This document shows, piece after piece, positions 33,509 through 45,330 of a stretch of 64,000 nt of DNA. How positions within the stretch are numbered: position 1 is the first letter of the stretch; each line of letters begins with the position of its first letter. The notes below the pieces were generated by a model that worked only from the letters and a program-made list of their open reading frames with translations, ran no database searches and had not been told where the DNA came from. Location of the stretch: assembly GCA_032717465.1 (NCBI GenBank), contig CM064657.1, positions 23,801,827-23,865,826 of the forward strand. The letters are read 5' to 3'. A program made the position numbers and the translations under genes. The DNA comes from Coenobita brevimanus. Taxonomy: Eukaryota; Arthropoda; Malacostraca; Decapoda; Coenobitidae.

Positions 33509-33992
33509 CAGTACATCCCCACAGTACGTGAGTTTCGAGTACGCGATCCCCCTTGTAAGCGAGGACCTATTTTTTTCTTATTTTAGCATATTTATTATTA
33601 GTACGCGAATCGAACTCCTTGTAAGCGACACGGGCAGTGAAGAGTGGCCCAAATCTGGGATTACCCTGAGTACGCGACATTGCCCCCCCAAGAAGCGATA
33701 ACGGGTAAAGGTGAGCAGCCATATTCTTGTTAGTTTAGTTAAGCCATATCCTTGTTTATTTACCTAGTAAAGCCATAATCTTGTTGGTTTACTTTATCTT
33801 AGGATATATGTCTTAGATAGTTTCCCTGGATAGTACAATACTTAGGTCTGAAAGGCATCTCAAGGGTTGCTCATAAGGGGGGTGCCGCCCATATGTAATT
33901 TTTCCCATAATTTTACGTATTCACAGTACGTGAATTCCTGGTACGCAACATCCTCTGCCACCCATATAGGCGCGTACTAGGGGGATGTACTG
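33509..33992. mobile_element. Tigger/pogo-like non-autonomous element, 484 bp
   Basis: A TA (33507-33508) is followed by CAGTACATCCCC. At the far end GGGGATGTACTG (33981-33992) is followed by TA (33993-33994). This gives 12-base perfect terminal inverted repeats and a TA target duplication. Homology extends inward as AGTACG(T/C)G on both sides. The termini contain GTACGCGATC, CCCTTGTAAGCGAGG and similar words, typical of Tigger-type ends (family knowledge). The interior has a short ~30-bp tandem (AAGCCATATTCTTGTT-like, three units at about 33715-33800) and no transposase frame. Confidence 0.88.
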
Positions 33993-33994
33993 TA

Positions 33995-35924
33995 TATCAC
34001 CACTGCAGCACCAATACCCACCATCCACACTGCATACATCCTGTAGGGACTATCGCACTCAGGTCTGGTGTGATGGTAATAGAGGGGGTGTTTTTACCTG
34101 CATCACAAGATGTCAGGGAAGTGAGAGCAGCGCAAACTAATCATGTTGCAGGAGAAAACTTTGAAATAAGCCTTCACTGCACTCAAACTATTAATGCTGC
34201 AACATCCATTTTCACAAGGTATATTCTCACACTTCTTCGTCACACCTCATCATAATATTAGCTCATTCCACCAGTTGTTGTGTCCCCCACTCCCATTTCT
34301 TTACCACCTGATGTTTCATTTTGACGATATAATAATCCCTCGGTACACTCTAACCACTGATCATACAACGCCCATTTTCTTGGGATGTATTGTCCTGTTC
34401 CACGCGTTCATTCGTCAACAGGATGATTCCTTTACTTTCGTTATGATAGTTTCATGGCGTGACGTAGGTCACGCGGTCGACGAACGCAGTTATGACATCG
34501 GTGGGTGATGTGAAAGAGCAGTAGTCTCTCTCTCTCTCTCTCCCCTGGCGCGCGCGTGTGCGTGCACTCGCTTGTAGATGTGTATGCCCGAGCGAGTTTG
34601 TTAACCACTCCATAACAGTGTTTACAACTTTCCTGCACTCCCTCGCAGCATTTGTCCGTAATCACTAACTATTTTTCCAGACAAATTCTCTTGCTCATAG
34701 ACGTCAGCAATAAACTTATGGTAATTATTCACCCTGCGATTAAGACCATAATGATCCGAAAAGCTGATTCCTGAGGTTACTTTGGACCCACTGCAATTTA
34801 CACCTAAATTGCCCATAAACCATGCACATTACTCACTGTTAAAGGCTCGCCGGTATGAATAATAAGCCCTCGCCTCGGCTAGTCACTATACAGAAGCCAA
34901 CACTTCCCAGGGACGGGGTGAAGTTATGGTGTCATTGGCTTAGTCATGTCGCTTCTGAAATGTTGATGTTTTGATATATGTTTCAGTTGATGACCATGAC
35001 TAACTGTGGCGGCTCGCATTCAGCCGTGATTTAGGGATTAATGCTTCATAGTAATCAATTCGTACTCGACGCAGTGCTGCATCACTATAGAGTAGCTGTG
35101 TTTCCAGGACCGTACTTTCGTGTGCTGTAAATTTCGTAGCACTTCTGATTTGCTTAACACAGTATACTTGACTGTTCTCTTGGACGATATCTGTTTCTTC
35201 CTGATATCGATATACAGTTGATTCCATATATAACGCACAAAAATATATCAGCATTCCATACAGAGAAATAAAATTGTAAGTAGTAGTTATTAGTAAGCCT
35301 CCAAAGCAAACGAAAAAACGGGTCCAGATGACATGATGCTGAGGATGGCCCTTCTATGATGATGTGTGAGGGTCCTGTAGCAGATCCTTGTGTAGAGAGT
35401 GTGCCAACTCCGCCCTCACACCACGCCACACCAGCTCGGATGGGGTGTGGCGGGGTGCGCGGTATACCAGCATCTGATCTCTCGTATTTAATGTTGAAAA
35501 AAGATACAAGAAATTTGATTATTAATGTCGCACAGATCTCGTATGACATTTTCTCGGTTCCATTGATGTTGTTATTAAAATCTTCAGAGGGAGCATGGTA
35601 GCTGCTGTGATTTCTTTCTTTTTTTTTTTTTTAGTATTTATTTTTTAACAACCCTCCACACTCACCCACTGTGCCTTCGTGATTGATTATATAAGGATGT
35701 GTGGTAGTGTATTGTGGTGCCATTTGCATAACGTGATGTGATGGTGTGGTAGTGTGTGTTAGATTGAAGCTGATTGTATGATGGGATATGATAGTGTACG
35801 ATAGTGTTGGTTATATAATCCAGAATAGTAATGTGTGGTACTGCTGGTTGTATAATATGATGTTATGGTGAAGTAGTTTAGTGTGTGTAGGAGTGGTGTA
35901 TGGGGGGGGGTGACTGAGTGTTAG

Positions 35925-35925
<1 letters not shown>
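33995..35925. other. No gene recognised
   Basis: Short simple repeats only: (CT)n at 34526-34541, CGCGCG/TGTG at about 34549-34564, and poly-T at 35612-35632. The frames are short and overlap antisense. Confidence 0.5.

Positions 35926-35963
<38 letters not shown>
35926..35963. repeat. (GT)n microsatellite
   Basis: About 18 GT dinucleotides in a G/T-rich region. Confidence 0.95.
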
Positions 35964-35966
<3 letters not shown>

Positions 35967-36227
35967 AAGTGACTGAGTGATGATGTGTAAGGATGTTGTT
36001 GTAAGAGTAATGCGGTGTAAGGGGGGAGGGGGAAAGGTGCAAATGTGGTGTAGTGGTATGTTCAGGAATATACAGTGAAAAAAATATGATAATAGGTTGC
36101 CCCGAAGTAAAAAATATGATATAACCTGAAATTTTTAGGTAAGTACTCAGAATATCCATACATTAAAAAAAATAAATTTGAGTATTGCACAGGTTAAGCT
36201 TAATCTAATATACTGTAGCAGTAGCCA

Positions 36228-36900
36228 TGTGTGTGTGTGCGTGTGTGTGTGTGTGTGTGTTTTGGGCAGCCAAAACTACACATTCAGATCGCACCAAAAT
36301 TGGCACAAAAATCGCAAAAATTTCGCTGATGTGAAAAAGTTTGGTCCCATCACGATTGAAAAACTTTTACTATATTTAATGAGTGATCAAATTTTGACCC
36401 AAAAACGCTGCTTCCGGCGTGAGTGCGTGAAATTAGGGTTGCGTTCACCGTAGAGTTTTTGATGTCTTTATATCTAATACGTGTGTGTGTGTGTGTTTTG
36501 GGCAGCCGAAACTACTCATTCAGATCGCACCAAAATTAGCAAGAAAATCGCAAAAAATTCGCTGATGTGAAAAAACTTGGTCCCATAACGATTGAAAAAC
36601 TTTTACTGTATTTAATGAGCGATCAAATTTTGACCAAAAAAAATCCAAGTGACAACGTTAGACTAGAACAGTACATAAACAGACCATCATGGGTCCTTCG
36701 ATGTCGCCTTGACGGCCGATAGTGACAACATTAGACTAGAACAGCACATAAACGTGACTCGGATTACCTATGATCGCATCGCGTGCGTGAAGCGCAAAGA
36801 AACGAGTGCGAAGCACGAGAAAGCGAGCGCTCAGTGCGAGAGCCCTCCGCAGTAGCAAGTGTGAGTGGACCCGAAGGGCCCATGAGCACTTGTTTCATGA
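36228..36900 (+). repeat. Dispersed repeat 'R1', copy 2, with internal tandem duplication
   Basis: (GT)n at 36228-36260 leads into the R1 body (36261-36470). A second (GT)n at 36480-36495 leads into a second body (36496-36640). Both start TTTTGGGCAGCC(A/G)AAACTAC and include CGCACCAAAATT, TTCGCTGATGTGAAAAA and GATTGAAAAACTTTTACT. AGTGACAACGTTAGACTAGA then recurs 72 bases later (36649 and 36721). The GC-rich end follows: GTGACTCGGATTACC, GCGTGAAGCGC, GACCCGAAGGGCCC. It is the reverse complement of 3904-4280 and longer. Confidence 0.85.
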
Positions 36901-36919
36901 ACTATGTGAGAATACAGCT

Positions 36920-37032
36920 GACCGTATTTCATGGCTTTCTGTCCATGATCAAGAACCACCGACTGTGTTTCATAGATTTCTCTCCATGATCAAGAACCAC
37001 TGACTGTGTTTCATAGCTTTCTCTCCATGATC
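36920..37032. repeat. 41-bp tandem repeat, 2.7 units
   Basis: Units of GACTGTGTTTCATAGATTTC plus TCTCCATGATCAAGAACCAC begin at 36920, 36961 and 37002. Confidence 0.9.
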
Positions 37033-37074
37033 AGGAAACACGCTTTCCTCCAGGAAAACATTTCTCCAGAAACA

Positions 37075-37079
<5 letters not shown>

Positions 37080-37136
<57 letters not shown>

Positions 37137-37287
37137 CACACACACACACTGCAGCAAGAAAACATTTTTTTTTTTTTTTACAAAAGTATTATTGGAACCA
37201 ATCCTTCTATTTCTAAGAACAAGTTGTGCATATATAAAAGAGTACTTCATTCCAATATTCACACACACACACACACACACACACACT
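37080..37287. repeat. Two (CA)n microsatellites and a poly-T run
   Basis: (CA)n at 37080-37150 and 37258-37287, with a T-run at about 37166-37179 between them. Confidence 0.95.
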
Positions 37288-37796
37288 ACCTGACTACTAA
37301 AAACTTGATATGCTGTATTCCATCTACTGAAAGAGGAATGTATTTAAGGTAAACAAATAAATCACACATAATGCGAACAGAAGAGACAGACAGGCTTCCT
37401 AGGAAACATTACTGACTAGCATTTGAGATAACTGTACTACTTCGTCAGGCCGATATTGTCCGTTGCTGGTGAGTCTTAACCTTGTAATATGAATATAAAT
37501 TAATATGGAATTAGAATGATGTAGTGCTAAGTACAACGTAGCTGGAGAAAATTAAGTACCTTCTCAGTGCACGAATGGCTGGGTTGCTAGCCACGAGTGG
37601 TAGTCGTGAAAACTCAGTACTGCACGAACTTCAGCGCTGATGCTGTGTTATATCATATACTAACTTGAGGGATTTTATCAATAATGTTAATGGTGGGCCG
37701 GTACTTGAGACCCATTGTTTTGAATAATAAAGGATTAGAGTACCCAAGGGTCCTTTACTTGTCACTTGGAAGACAGTAAGAAAAATATGTAAAATT

Positions 37797-37832
<36 letters not shown>

Positions 37833-38194
37833 ATTTGGATGACGTTACTCATCAGATTAAAGCAGACTTCCAACTGATTCAGTATTAAGCCAAAATTTTC
37901 CATTACCCAATTACGTGCGAACTTCCAATGCGTGAGTATATTTCCCCTCAACTGAACTCTTTCTGGTTCATTATCAATCCTGCAAAACTGGATGGTATAA
38001 TTATAGGAGTCTCGTTCTATACCGTTGGAAGAGATTCCTTTTGTGTGTGTGTGTGGGTGGGTGGGTGGGTGGATGGGTGTGTGTGGGTGGGTGTGTATAA
38101 TGGGCTTCAATTGAACCTGCCAGGTGAGTTCATCGGGATCCTAGTAAAAAAAAAAATATAAAATCTCAAACATTATATTAACAGGGGTTAGCCT
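37288..38194. other. No gene; small simple repeats
   Basis: (GA)n at 37800-37828 and a GTGTGGGTGG-rich patch at 38042-38096. No coding sequence recognised. Confidence 0.55.
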
Positions 38195-38218
38195 ATATAT
38201 ATATATATAAATATATAC

Positions 38219-38270
<52 letters not shown>
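38195..38270. repeat. (TA)n microsatellite
   Basis: Interrupted TA array abutting the TGTTACGGAAC terminus at 38269. Confidence 0.95.
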
Positions 38271-38272
<2 letters not shown>

Positions 38273-38900
38273 ACGGAACAGAGAAAGATAATGTACACTT
38301 TAAGTGAGAATACTAAAAATCACTACTGTCCCGTAAAGTTCCAGGTTCAAAACAAAAGAGTTAGGTAAAATTACAAGTTAAAGTTTAATGCTCAAACTAA
38401 CAACAAAACATTCAGGACTCATAAGGATAATGTAATGGCAAAAAACAGGTTAAATATATGGTTAACTGCAATAGCCTCTATTAACACGAAATTAGCAAGA
38501 GTAAATTTATCTAAGTCAGCCCTGATAAAATGACAATACCAGATAATACTCAGTGAATGCAAGATATATTATTACAGATACAAAATATTATTAATAAGGG
38601 CTGACACCCAAAACACATGAATCACAAAAACCTTACTAGGCCTAAGAATTAACACCTTACGCTACACAGTACAAGAAAAAATGCAATAACAGTTATACTC
38701 AAATTACACAGCTGCTAGATGGTTGGAGACTTCCTGAGCACTCACAATAATAACAACTGTACAGGGGAGGACAGAGATGTGAACAAAATGAGGAGTAGAT
38801 CTAAGTGGCAATAATGCAGAGACTGAGCTCATTATATAGGGGCCGGCAGAGCTTGATACAACTTGTAAGAAGGACGCGCAAATGAAGCTATAGGGGACAA
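38271..38900 (-). mobile_element. Candidate LTR fragment cut by the assembly gap
   Basis: The segment begins TGTTACGGAACAG after (TA)n, so the minus strand ends CTGTTCCGTAACA, a typical LTR end. On the minus strand, GGCCCCTATATAATGAGCTC near 38829-38848 resembles a TATA-box promoter about 570 bases from that end. The other end would lie in the N gap. No primer-binding site, gag or pol was seen, so an unrelated unique sequence remains possible. Confidence 0.35.
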
Positions 38901-39000
38901 NNNNNNNNNNNNNNNNNNNNNNNNNNNNNNNNNNNNNNNNNNNNNNNNNNNNNNNNNNNNNNNNNNNNNNNNNNNNNNNNNNNNNNNNNNNNNNNNNNNN
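38901..39000. other. Assembly gap (100 N)
   Basis: Exactly 100 N, the usual placeholder for a gap of unknown size. Sequence on the right starts inside a LINE copy and sequence on the left is unrelated, so the true distance and join are unknown. Confidence 0.99.
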
Positions 39001-40448
39001 CCAACCCTCCAACTATCGTCCAATTGCTTTAACGTCCTGTGTTTCAAAAGTTTTGAGTCAATTCTTAATAGAAAAATTTCAAGGCATCTTTCCTATCACA
39101 ACCTTCTTTCCGATCGTCAGTATGGGTTCCGTCAGGGACGCTCCACTGGCGATCTTCTCCCACCCTACCTTTCAGACTCCTGGTCATCCTCCTTTCAGGA
39201 CTTTGGCGAAAGCTTTGCCATTGCACTTGACATCTCCAAGGCTTTTCCGATCCAGAGTCTGGCATAAATCGTTAATTTCCAAACTGCCCTCCTACGGTTT
39301 CCTATCCTTCTATCCATGCCTTCCTTGGCTAGCTTCCTTTCTGGTCGTTCTATAGCCGCTGTTATAGACCGCCATCACGTTCTTCTCCTAGATCTATCAA
39401 CAGTGGTGTTCCTCAGGGCTCTTGTCCCACCATCACCAACTCTCTTCCTTTTATTCATCAATGATCTTCTAAGCTGTACATCTAACCCTGTCCACTCCTT
39501 GTACGAAGATGACTCCACACCTTCACCTTTCCATTCCCGGTTCCCCATAACGCCCATCTCAACAGTTACTTCAACAAACAAAGGGATGAGGCTATGGCAC
39601 CTTCCTAATGTCTGACTTGGCTCGTATCTCTGACTGGGGTAAAAATAATATGGTTGTCTTTAATGTATCTAAGACTCAGTTCTTACACCTTTCAACTTGA
39701 ACAAAATCCTCTACAGAACACCCACTAATGTTTAATAATATTCCAACTTAATCCTACATCATCCTTGAACATGCTTGGGGTTTCATTTACTCGGGACTTA
39801 TCTTGGAAAGATCATATTACATCTCTTGTAAAATCTGCTTCCAAGAGATTAGGTTGTGCTAAGCCGACTCCCGCTCTTTCTTTACCCCTAGCAATTAGTG
39901 ACTCTATACAGGGGTTTTATCCGCCCCTGTGTGGAGTACAACTCTCATGTGTGGGGAGGCTCCCCTCATACAGCTCTTCTCAATAGAGTGGAGTCAAAGG
40001 CTTTTCGTCTCATTAACTCTCCTCCTCTTACTGACTCCCTTCAACCTCTGTCTCTTCGCCGCACTGTTGCATCTTTATCTCTTTTCTATCCTTTCTTTAA
40101 TGGTCGCTACTCCTGGTTGTCTGCTTGCATTCCTCCACCTCTACGACAGGCACGTAGCACCCGTCAAGCAGCAGACTCTCATCCTTTTCCTGTCCATCTC
40201 TCTAATGCAAGAATTAAGCTTGTTACTCCCAGTCTTTCATTTATGCAACAGGTCATCTCTGGAACTGTCTCCCACTCTGTGTCTGTATTTCCTGCTGCCT
40301 ATGATCTCCTGTCTTTCAAACATGATGTGTCCAGGCATCTCAAAATGATCGGATCTTGAATTTGGCTCTATATTGTGTTTTGTTTTTCTCTTGGAGAGAA
40401 CTGTTACTGCGGGCCTGTGCGCCTTTGGTTCCTTCTTCCTCACTTAAA
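39001..40448 (+). pseudogene. Decayed second copy of the Jockey/I-like LINE RT
   Basis: It corresponds to 62361-63770, about 90% alike by eye, with many small insertions and deletions that break the frame. Landmarks are SNYRPIALTSC (39007), YGFRQGRSTGD-type sequence (39120), and a short insertion in the catalytic A block: CTCCAAGGCTTTTCCGATCC, against CTCAAAGGCTTTCGATC in the good copy. The YADD box has become YEDD (GTACGAAGATGAC at 39499). It ends with ...KMIGS and a stop at 40357-40359, then TTGGTTCCTTCTTCCTCAC and (TA)n. The 5' part is lost in the gap. Non-functional. Confidence 0.88.
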
Positions 40449-40471
40449 ATATATATATATATATATATACC

Positions 40472-40564
<93 letters not shown>

Positions 40565-40568
40565 GCAC

Positions 40569-40602
<34 letters not shown>

Positions 40603-40603
40603 C

Positions 40604-40640
<37 letters not shown>

Positions 40641-40705
40641 ATATATATACTGTATATATATACATATATATATACTGTATATATATACTATATATACTGT
40701 ATATA
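40449..40705. repeat. (TA)n with TACTGTATA interruptions
   Basis: Long TA array between the 3' end of one LINE copy and the 5' edge of the next. It is highly self-complementary, with several interruptions such as CCGTA and ACTGTGTG. Confidence 0.95.
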
Positions 40706-43385
40706 TAGAGCTTTGATGGATTATGTGCTTGTGTCTAGGACTGTAATAGGAAGATTGTTGGATGTGAGAGTTCTGAGAGGAGGGTGGAGGTATGTCTGAC
40801 CACTACCTGGTGAAGGGAAAGTTAAAGAGTAGGTAAGAGATGGGGTGAGAGCTTAGGAGGGGTTAGGTGTGGCAGGGAGGTTTTGAAAGTGAGTGAGTTT
40901 GATAGAAGAGAGAAAAAAGATAGAGGTATCAGGAGAAATTGAAAGATAGCAGTGGAATGCAGTGAAAGATCAGGAAAATGGCCAGCGTGGAGGAGGAATG
41001 GTGGCAGTTGTTTAAGAGTGCTGTGGTGGGAGCATGGAGAAGAGGTGTGTGAGTGTGGAGACGTGTGGGTGGTAGGTGTAATGAAAAGGAAGTGAATGTT
41101 GGCGCGAAAGGAAGTAAGTTATGGCTGTGGCTGAGAAGAGACGTGCATATGAAGTGTGGCTGCAGAAGAAGGATGAGATGTCATATAGAAAGGTATAAGG
41201 AAAAGAGGAATAGAGCGAGAAGGGCTGTGCGTGATGCTAAAGTGGCAGCAGATGAGAGGTGAGGTAGGCGGCTGACAGAGAATTTTCAACAGAATAAGAA
41301 AATGTTTTGGAAGTAGGTGAAAAGGGTGCGAAAGGGAGAGTGTGGGAAGGAAGAACGAGTAAAAACAGATGATGGAAGGATGTTAATTGAGATGGATGCA
41401 GTAAGGAAGAGATGGGCAGAGTATTTTGAAAGATTGTTAAATGTAGAGGAGGAAAGGGTGTTAAATGTAGAGGAGGAAAGGGTGGCTGAGATTGTGGCGG
41501 ATGGAAGGGTGCAAGGAATAAATGTGTTGGGAGAGTTGAATGATTCTTTGATCACGAAGGAGGAAGTGGAGAAGGCATTAAAGGAGATGAAAACAGGGAA
41601 AGCTGCAGCTATGGATGGGTGTGCTGTGGAATGTCTGAAGGGTGATTGCGTGACTATTGTTGACTGGTTAGTAAGATTGTTGAATGTGTGCTTTGTGAAA
41701 GGTATGGTGCCAATTGACTGGGCAAGTGCTTGTGTGGTCCCATTGTATAAAGGCAAGGATGATAAGTATGAATGTACTAGCTTTAGGGATATAAGTCTGT
41801 TGAGTGTTGTAGTTAAGGTGTATGGTAAAGTGTTAATTGTGAGAGTTAGAGAGGGTACAGAGGGAGTGATTAGTGATGAGCAGTGTGGCCTTAGGAGAGG
41901 GAGGGGATGCGTTGATCAGGTGTTTTCTGTGAGACAAGTGTGTGAAAAGTATTTAGCGAAAGGCAAGGATGTGTTTTGGGCATTTATGGATTTAGAGAAA
42001 GCGTATGATAGAATTGATAGGGAGGCTTTGTGAACTGTTTTAAGATTGTATGGACTTGATGGTAGGTTACTAAAAGGGTGAAAAGTTTTTATGTAAATAG
42101 TAGAGCGTGTGTAAGAGTGGGAAATGCTGTGAGTGATTGGTTTCCCGTGAGAGTGTGGCTGCGACAGGGATGTGTGATGTCGCCTTGGTTGTTTAATATT
42201 TACATGGATGGTGTTGTAAGGGAGGTGAATGCAAGAGTTTTAGGTGGTCTGAGTCTGGTAAATGTTGATGGTGGAGAGTGGAATCTGAAGCAGCTGCTGT
42301 TTGCGGATGATACTGCACTGGTGACTGATTCAGAGGAGAGATTGAGACAGTTGGTAGAGGAGTTTGGAAGGGTGTGTGAAAGGAGGAAATTGAAAGTAAA
42401 TGAGAATAAGAGTAAAGTGATGAAGTGTACGAGGTTGATAGATGGTAGGGGGATGAATATAGTTTTGAATGGTGAGTTGCTTGAGGAGGTAGATTGTTTT
42501 AAATATCTAGGGTCACATGTTGCTGTGGATGAAAGAATAGATGCAGAAGTGAAGTTTAGAATAAATGAAGTAGGAAAGGTGCTGGGAGGAATGAAAAAAA
42601 GTGTTTAAATGTCGTTCGCTTAGAATGGATGTAAAGAGAAGGCTGTATGAGGGTGTTGTGGTACCGACTGCATTATATGGGGCTGAAACATGGAATATGG
42701 GTGTAGCAGAGAGGAAAAGTTTGAATGTAATGGAGATGAGGTGTCTGAGGAGTATGTGTGGAGTGACGCGTATGGATCGGGTGCAAAATGATGAAGTGCG
42801 AAGGAGAACTGGAGTTGTTCGGGAGATGGCTGGTAGAGTTGAGCAGAGGGTGTTGCGATGGTTTGGGCATATGGAGAGAATGGATAATGAGCGATTGGTG
42901 AAAAAGATAACTAGATCTGATGTGAGAGGTGTAAGGCTGAGAGGAAGACCACGAATAGGATGGATGGACAGTGTGAAGAGAGCGCTGGATGCGAGAGGGA
43001 TATCTGTTGATCAAGGAAGAGTGGCTGTGCGTGACAGAAATAAATGGAGAGAAATTGTGAATGAATAAGTGATGACGCAGCCCTGAGGGGATATTCTCCC
43101 GCATTTGGTCTGATCAGCTAGTCAGGTCAGGTGTGGGTAAGGGGATAGGTCTGTTATGATGTGGCAGGGGTAAACCAGTTCTGCTGTCGGGCCCTGCTGC
43201 GGATGTCACTGATTGCATTGCGCAGTTGACCCTTGTGCGGTGTGGTGCGGTGAAGATCTGTCCGTTCTCCCCTTTGGGGCTAAAATGCGAATGAATGTGT
43301 TTGAATGGATGAGTAAATGGAGAGTGTGTCGTCCTGTCTCGGCTACCTCCCTTTCCTTGGGGGAAGCAGCCTAGGTATATAGATA
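40706..43385 (+). mobile_element. RTE-like LINE, 5'-truncated, ~2.7 kb
   Basis: It starts inside the end of the endonuclease domain (MDYVLVSRTVIGRLLD and, one frame over, MSDHYLVKGKLK). It continues through the RT and C-terminal domains and ends with the 3' UTR shared with 4405-4787 (GATATTCTCC, TGGCAGGGGTAAACCAG, CTTGGGGGAAGCAGCC). A short TATAGATAGATAGA tail follows. (TA)n bounds the left side. Only the last part of the endonuclease remains, as is usual for 5'-truncated LINEs. Confidence 0.88.
41317..43068 (+). pseudogene. RTE-like reverse transcriptase, broken ORF
   Basis: Three frames carry the protein. First (41317-42033): WAEYFERLLNVE, a TGKAAAMDGCAVECLK block, VVPLYKGKDD, DISLLSVVVKVYGKVL, QCGLRRGRGCVDQVF, and FMDLEKAYDRIDREAL. 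It stops at TGA where a TGG would fit. Second (42078-42608): LRQGCVMSPWLFNIYMDGVV, LLFADDTALV (catalytic box FADD), and KVNENKSKVMKC. Third (42601-43068): VVVPTALYGAETWNMGVAER, VLRWFGHMERMDNERLVKKI, RLRGRPRIGWMDSVKRALD. LNVEEERV is directly repeated near residues 41-56. The same C-terminal architecture, in a different subfamily, appears at 7923-8258. Not functional. Confidence 0.88.
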
Positions 43386-44109
43386 GATAGACATTCTTTG
43401 ATGTAGGATATGACACATCACCTTATTTCAGGGTAGCATGAGGAAGAGAGAAGTTTCATAGTGTACTTGCACACAATGGTTTTTGGTAAATACTTTACTA
43501 GGGTTACAGTACTGCTAGTTTTATAGACAAACTTATGATTGAAATATATACCAGATAGTCACCCTTTCTGAAGAGCCAGCGTAAGTTACAGGACCACAGT
43601 CCAGTTCACTAACATTGCTCTTATAGTTATCCGTGAGCGCCAAAGACTTAAAATACGATATTGTGTGTGATCAGTTTATGGGACCAAAATAACAGTGTCA
43701 GTTAGTCATCTGCTGCAGATTATTGCTTTGCTCTGACGCACCACTACTATGTGTTTGACTAGTTAGTTATTTAGTTTAGATTCGTCCATCTGTGTTCAAC
43801 AGCATGGACACGAGCAGAATAAAACCCGTCAAGGTGGAGGGTGTTTGACTTTTACAAGAAGAGTTCATTCTTAAGCAGAATAAATTCATCTGGCAGTTCC
43901 CTGAAGTCAGGGAATTAACAACTTCATACCGAGGACGTCTTTCCACACCTGAGGAGTATCGCCTGACATTGGACAAAATAATATCAGAAAGATATCTTTG
44001 AGGTAAAGGAGCTGAAGTGTGAAACCTGGTGGGAAAAGGGATGTGGCGAGCACCTTTGAAGAGCAAAGACTTACCAGCATCTTGATGATAAGCCTACACA
44101 CAGACTCAC
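43386..44109. other. No gene; possible Fam-D core
   Basis: A weak antisense core (TTCTTAAGCAGAATAAATTC, then ATCTGGCAG) lies at 43868-43898. No coding sequence recognised. Confidence 0.5.
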
Positions 44110-44137
44110 ACACCTCCACCGGAAAACCAAGTGCCCC

Positions 44138-44169
44138 CACACCACCACCACCACCACCACCACCACCAC
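44138..44169. repeat. (CAC)n microsatellite
   Basis: About ten CAC triplets. Confidence 0.95.
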
Positions 44170-44284
44170 AAAAAATCTGAAACGTGGTGGGAAAAAAACA
44201 ACAGCTCTCCTCTGGCTCGATGATGGTGGCGGTGGGATGAATGACGGCGTAACCAGAGTTGTAAACATGGCTGCTATATGATGG

Positions 44285-44880
44285 CTGTATACTGCCCCAG
44301 CCAGCCCTCTCGCCTCACCCACCCATCCCACACGCTCACAACCACGCCATCCCTCTCACCTCACCCACCCGTCCCTCTCGCTCACAACCCACGCCATCCC
44401 TCTCACCTCCCCAGCCCGTCCCACCTCACCACCCCATTCCTTTTACTACCCATCTTTTCCCTCTCACTTTCCCACTCCATCCGTCTCACAACCCATCCCC
44501 AATTCTCACCTCCCCATCCCATCTCTCTCGTCTTCCCATCCTTTCCTTACCCCAACAGCTATACTATCCCCATCTGCTTCTGTTAACCTATCCCTCCTCC
44601 TCACCCTCCCACCTCTAACCCTTACTGCCCAGCTCCTTCCACCTCCTTTAGTTTCCCAGTCTCTCAACTCACTTCTCCAACCCTCACCCTTCACCTCACC
44701 ACCTCTCTCTCTCTACGTACCTTCTCCCCATTTCCACCTCTTCACACATTCTGTCCCCATAACGGCTTAATCCTTTGTCTCCCCATTCCCTTTATTTATG
44801 TTATCATTTCCAGTTCCTGCTTCCTATAACTCTTCTTTCTTGAACTCCCTTTCCCCCACCTCACACTTGACTGCCACTTC
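44285..44880. repeat. Pyrimidine-rich CCATCCCTCTCACC repeat
   Basis: Degenerate units of about 25-35 bases with CACCCATCCCTCTCACCTCA consensus. The plus strand is mostly C and T with periodic A. Confidence 0.7.
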
Positions 44881-44882
44881 TT

Positions 44883-45075
44883 AACCTCTTCAGTGAGAGG
44901 TGTGTCCCGTATACTGAATAAAATCACTTGGCTGCAGCAAGAACAAGAAGGTAAAGGATGTCATATTAACTGGGTTTAATGAATATAAAAACCCATCCAT
45001 TAGCTAGTTCTAAGCTGAATAAAATCGTCTGGTGGCAGAAAGAAAAGGAAGTCATGGTAGTAAAGGGGTTAGCAC
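44883..45075 (-). repeat. Two tandem antisense Fam-D copies, near consensus
   Basis: The first copy has TTAACCTCTTCAGTGAGAGG, ACTGAATAAAATCACTTGGC, TGCAGCAAGAACAAGAAGG and GATGTCATATTAACTGGG. The second has AGTTCTAAGCTGAATAAAAT, CGTCTGGTGGCAGAAAGAAA and AGTCATGGTAGTAAAGGGG. The CTGAATAAAATC cores are 95 bases apart. The first copy begins at TTAACC, supporting a TTAA-type boundary. Confidence 0.78.
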
Positions 45076-45219
45076 TCGTTTCCTTTCCACTGTCTTTTGA
45101 GCCCCACCTCCGCCCACTTCAACCTTCCCCTCCCTTCTTACTCTCTCATTTGCCGACAACTTATTCCTTGTATGTTAGGCTTCTTGTAGTGGGGGAACTG
45201 GAACCAGTCTTATCCAATT

Positions 45220-45330
45220 TTATGCATGAACTCTTTTCTTTTGTTCTTTCATTTTTGTGTGCATGTGCATATTACCGTCAGCTGATTCTGTTTAACCTAA
45301 TGGAGGCGTCCTGTAATGAATGACCCAAGG
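45220..45330 (+). repeat. Fam-D copy, sense
   Basis: ATATTACCGTCAGCTGATTC, TGTTTAACCTAATGGAGGCG and TCCTGTAATGAATGACCC. Lies about 190 bases from the antisense pair upstream. Confidence 0.6.
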
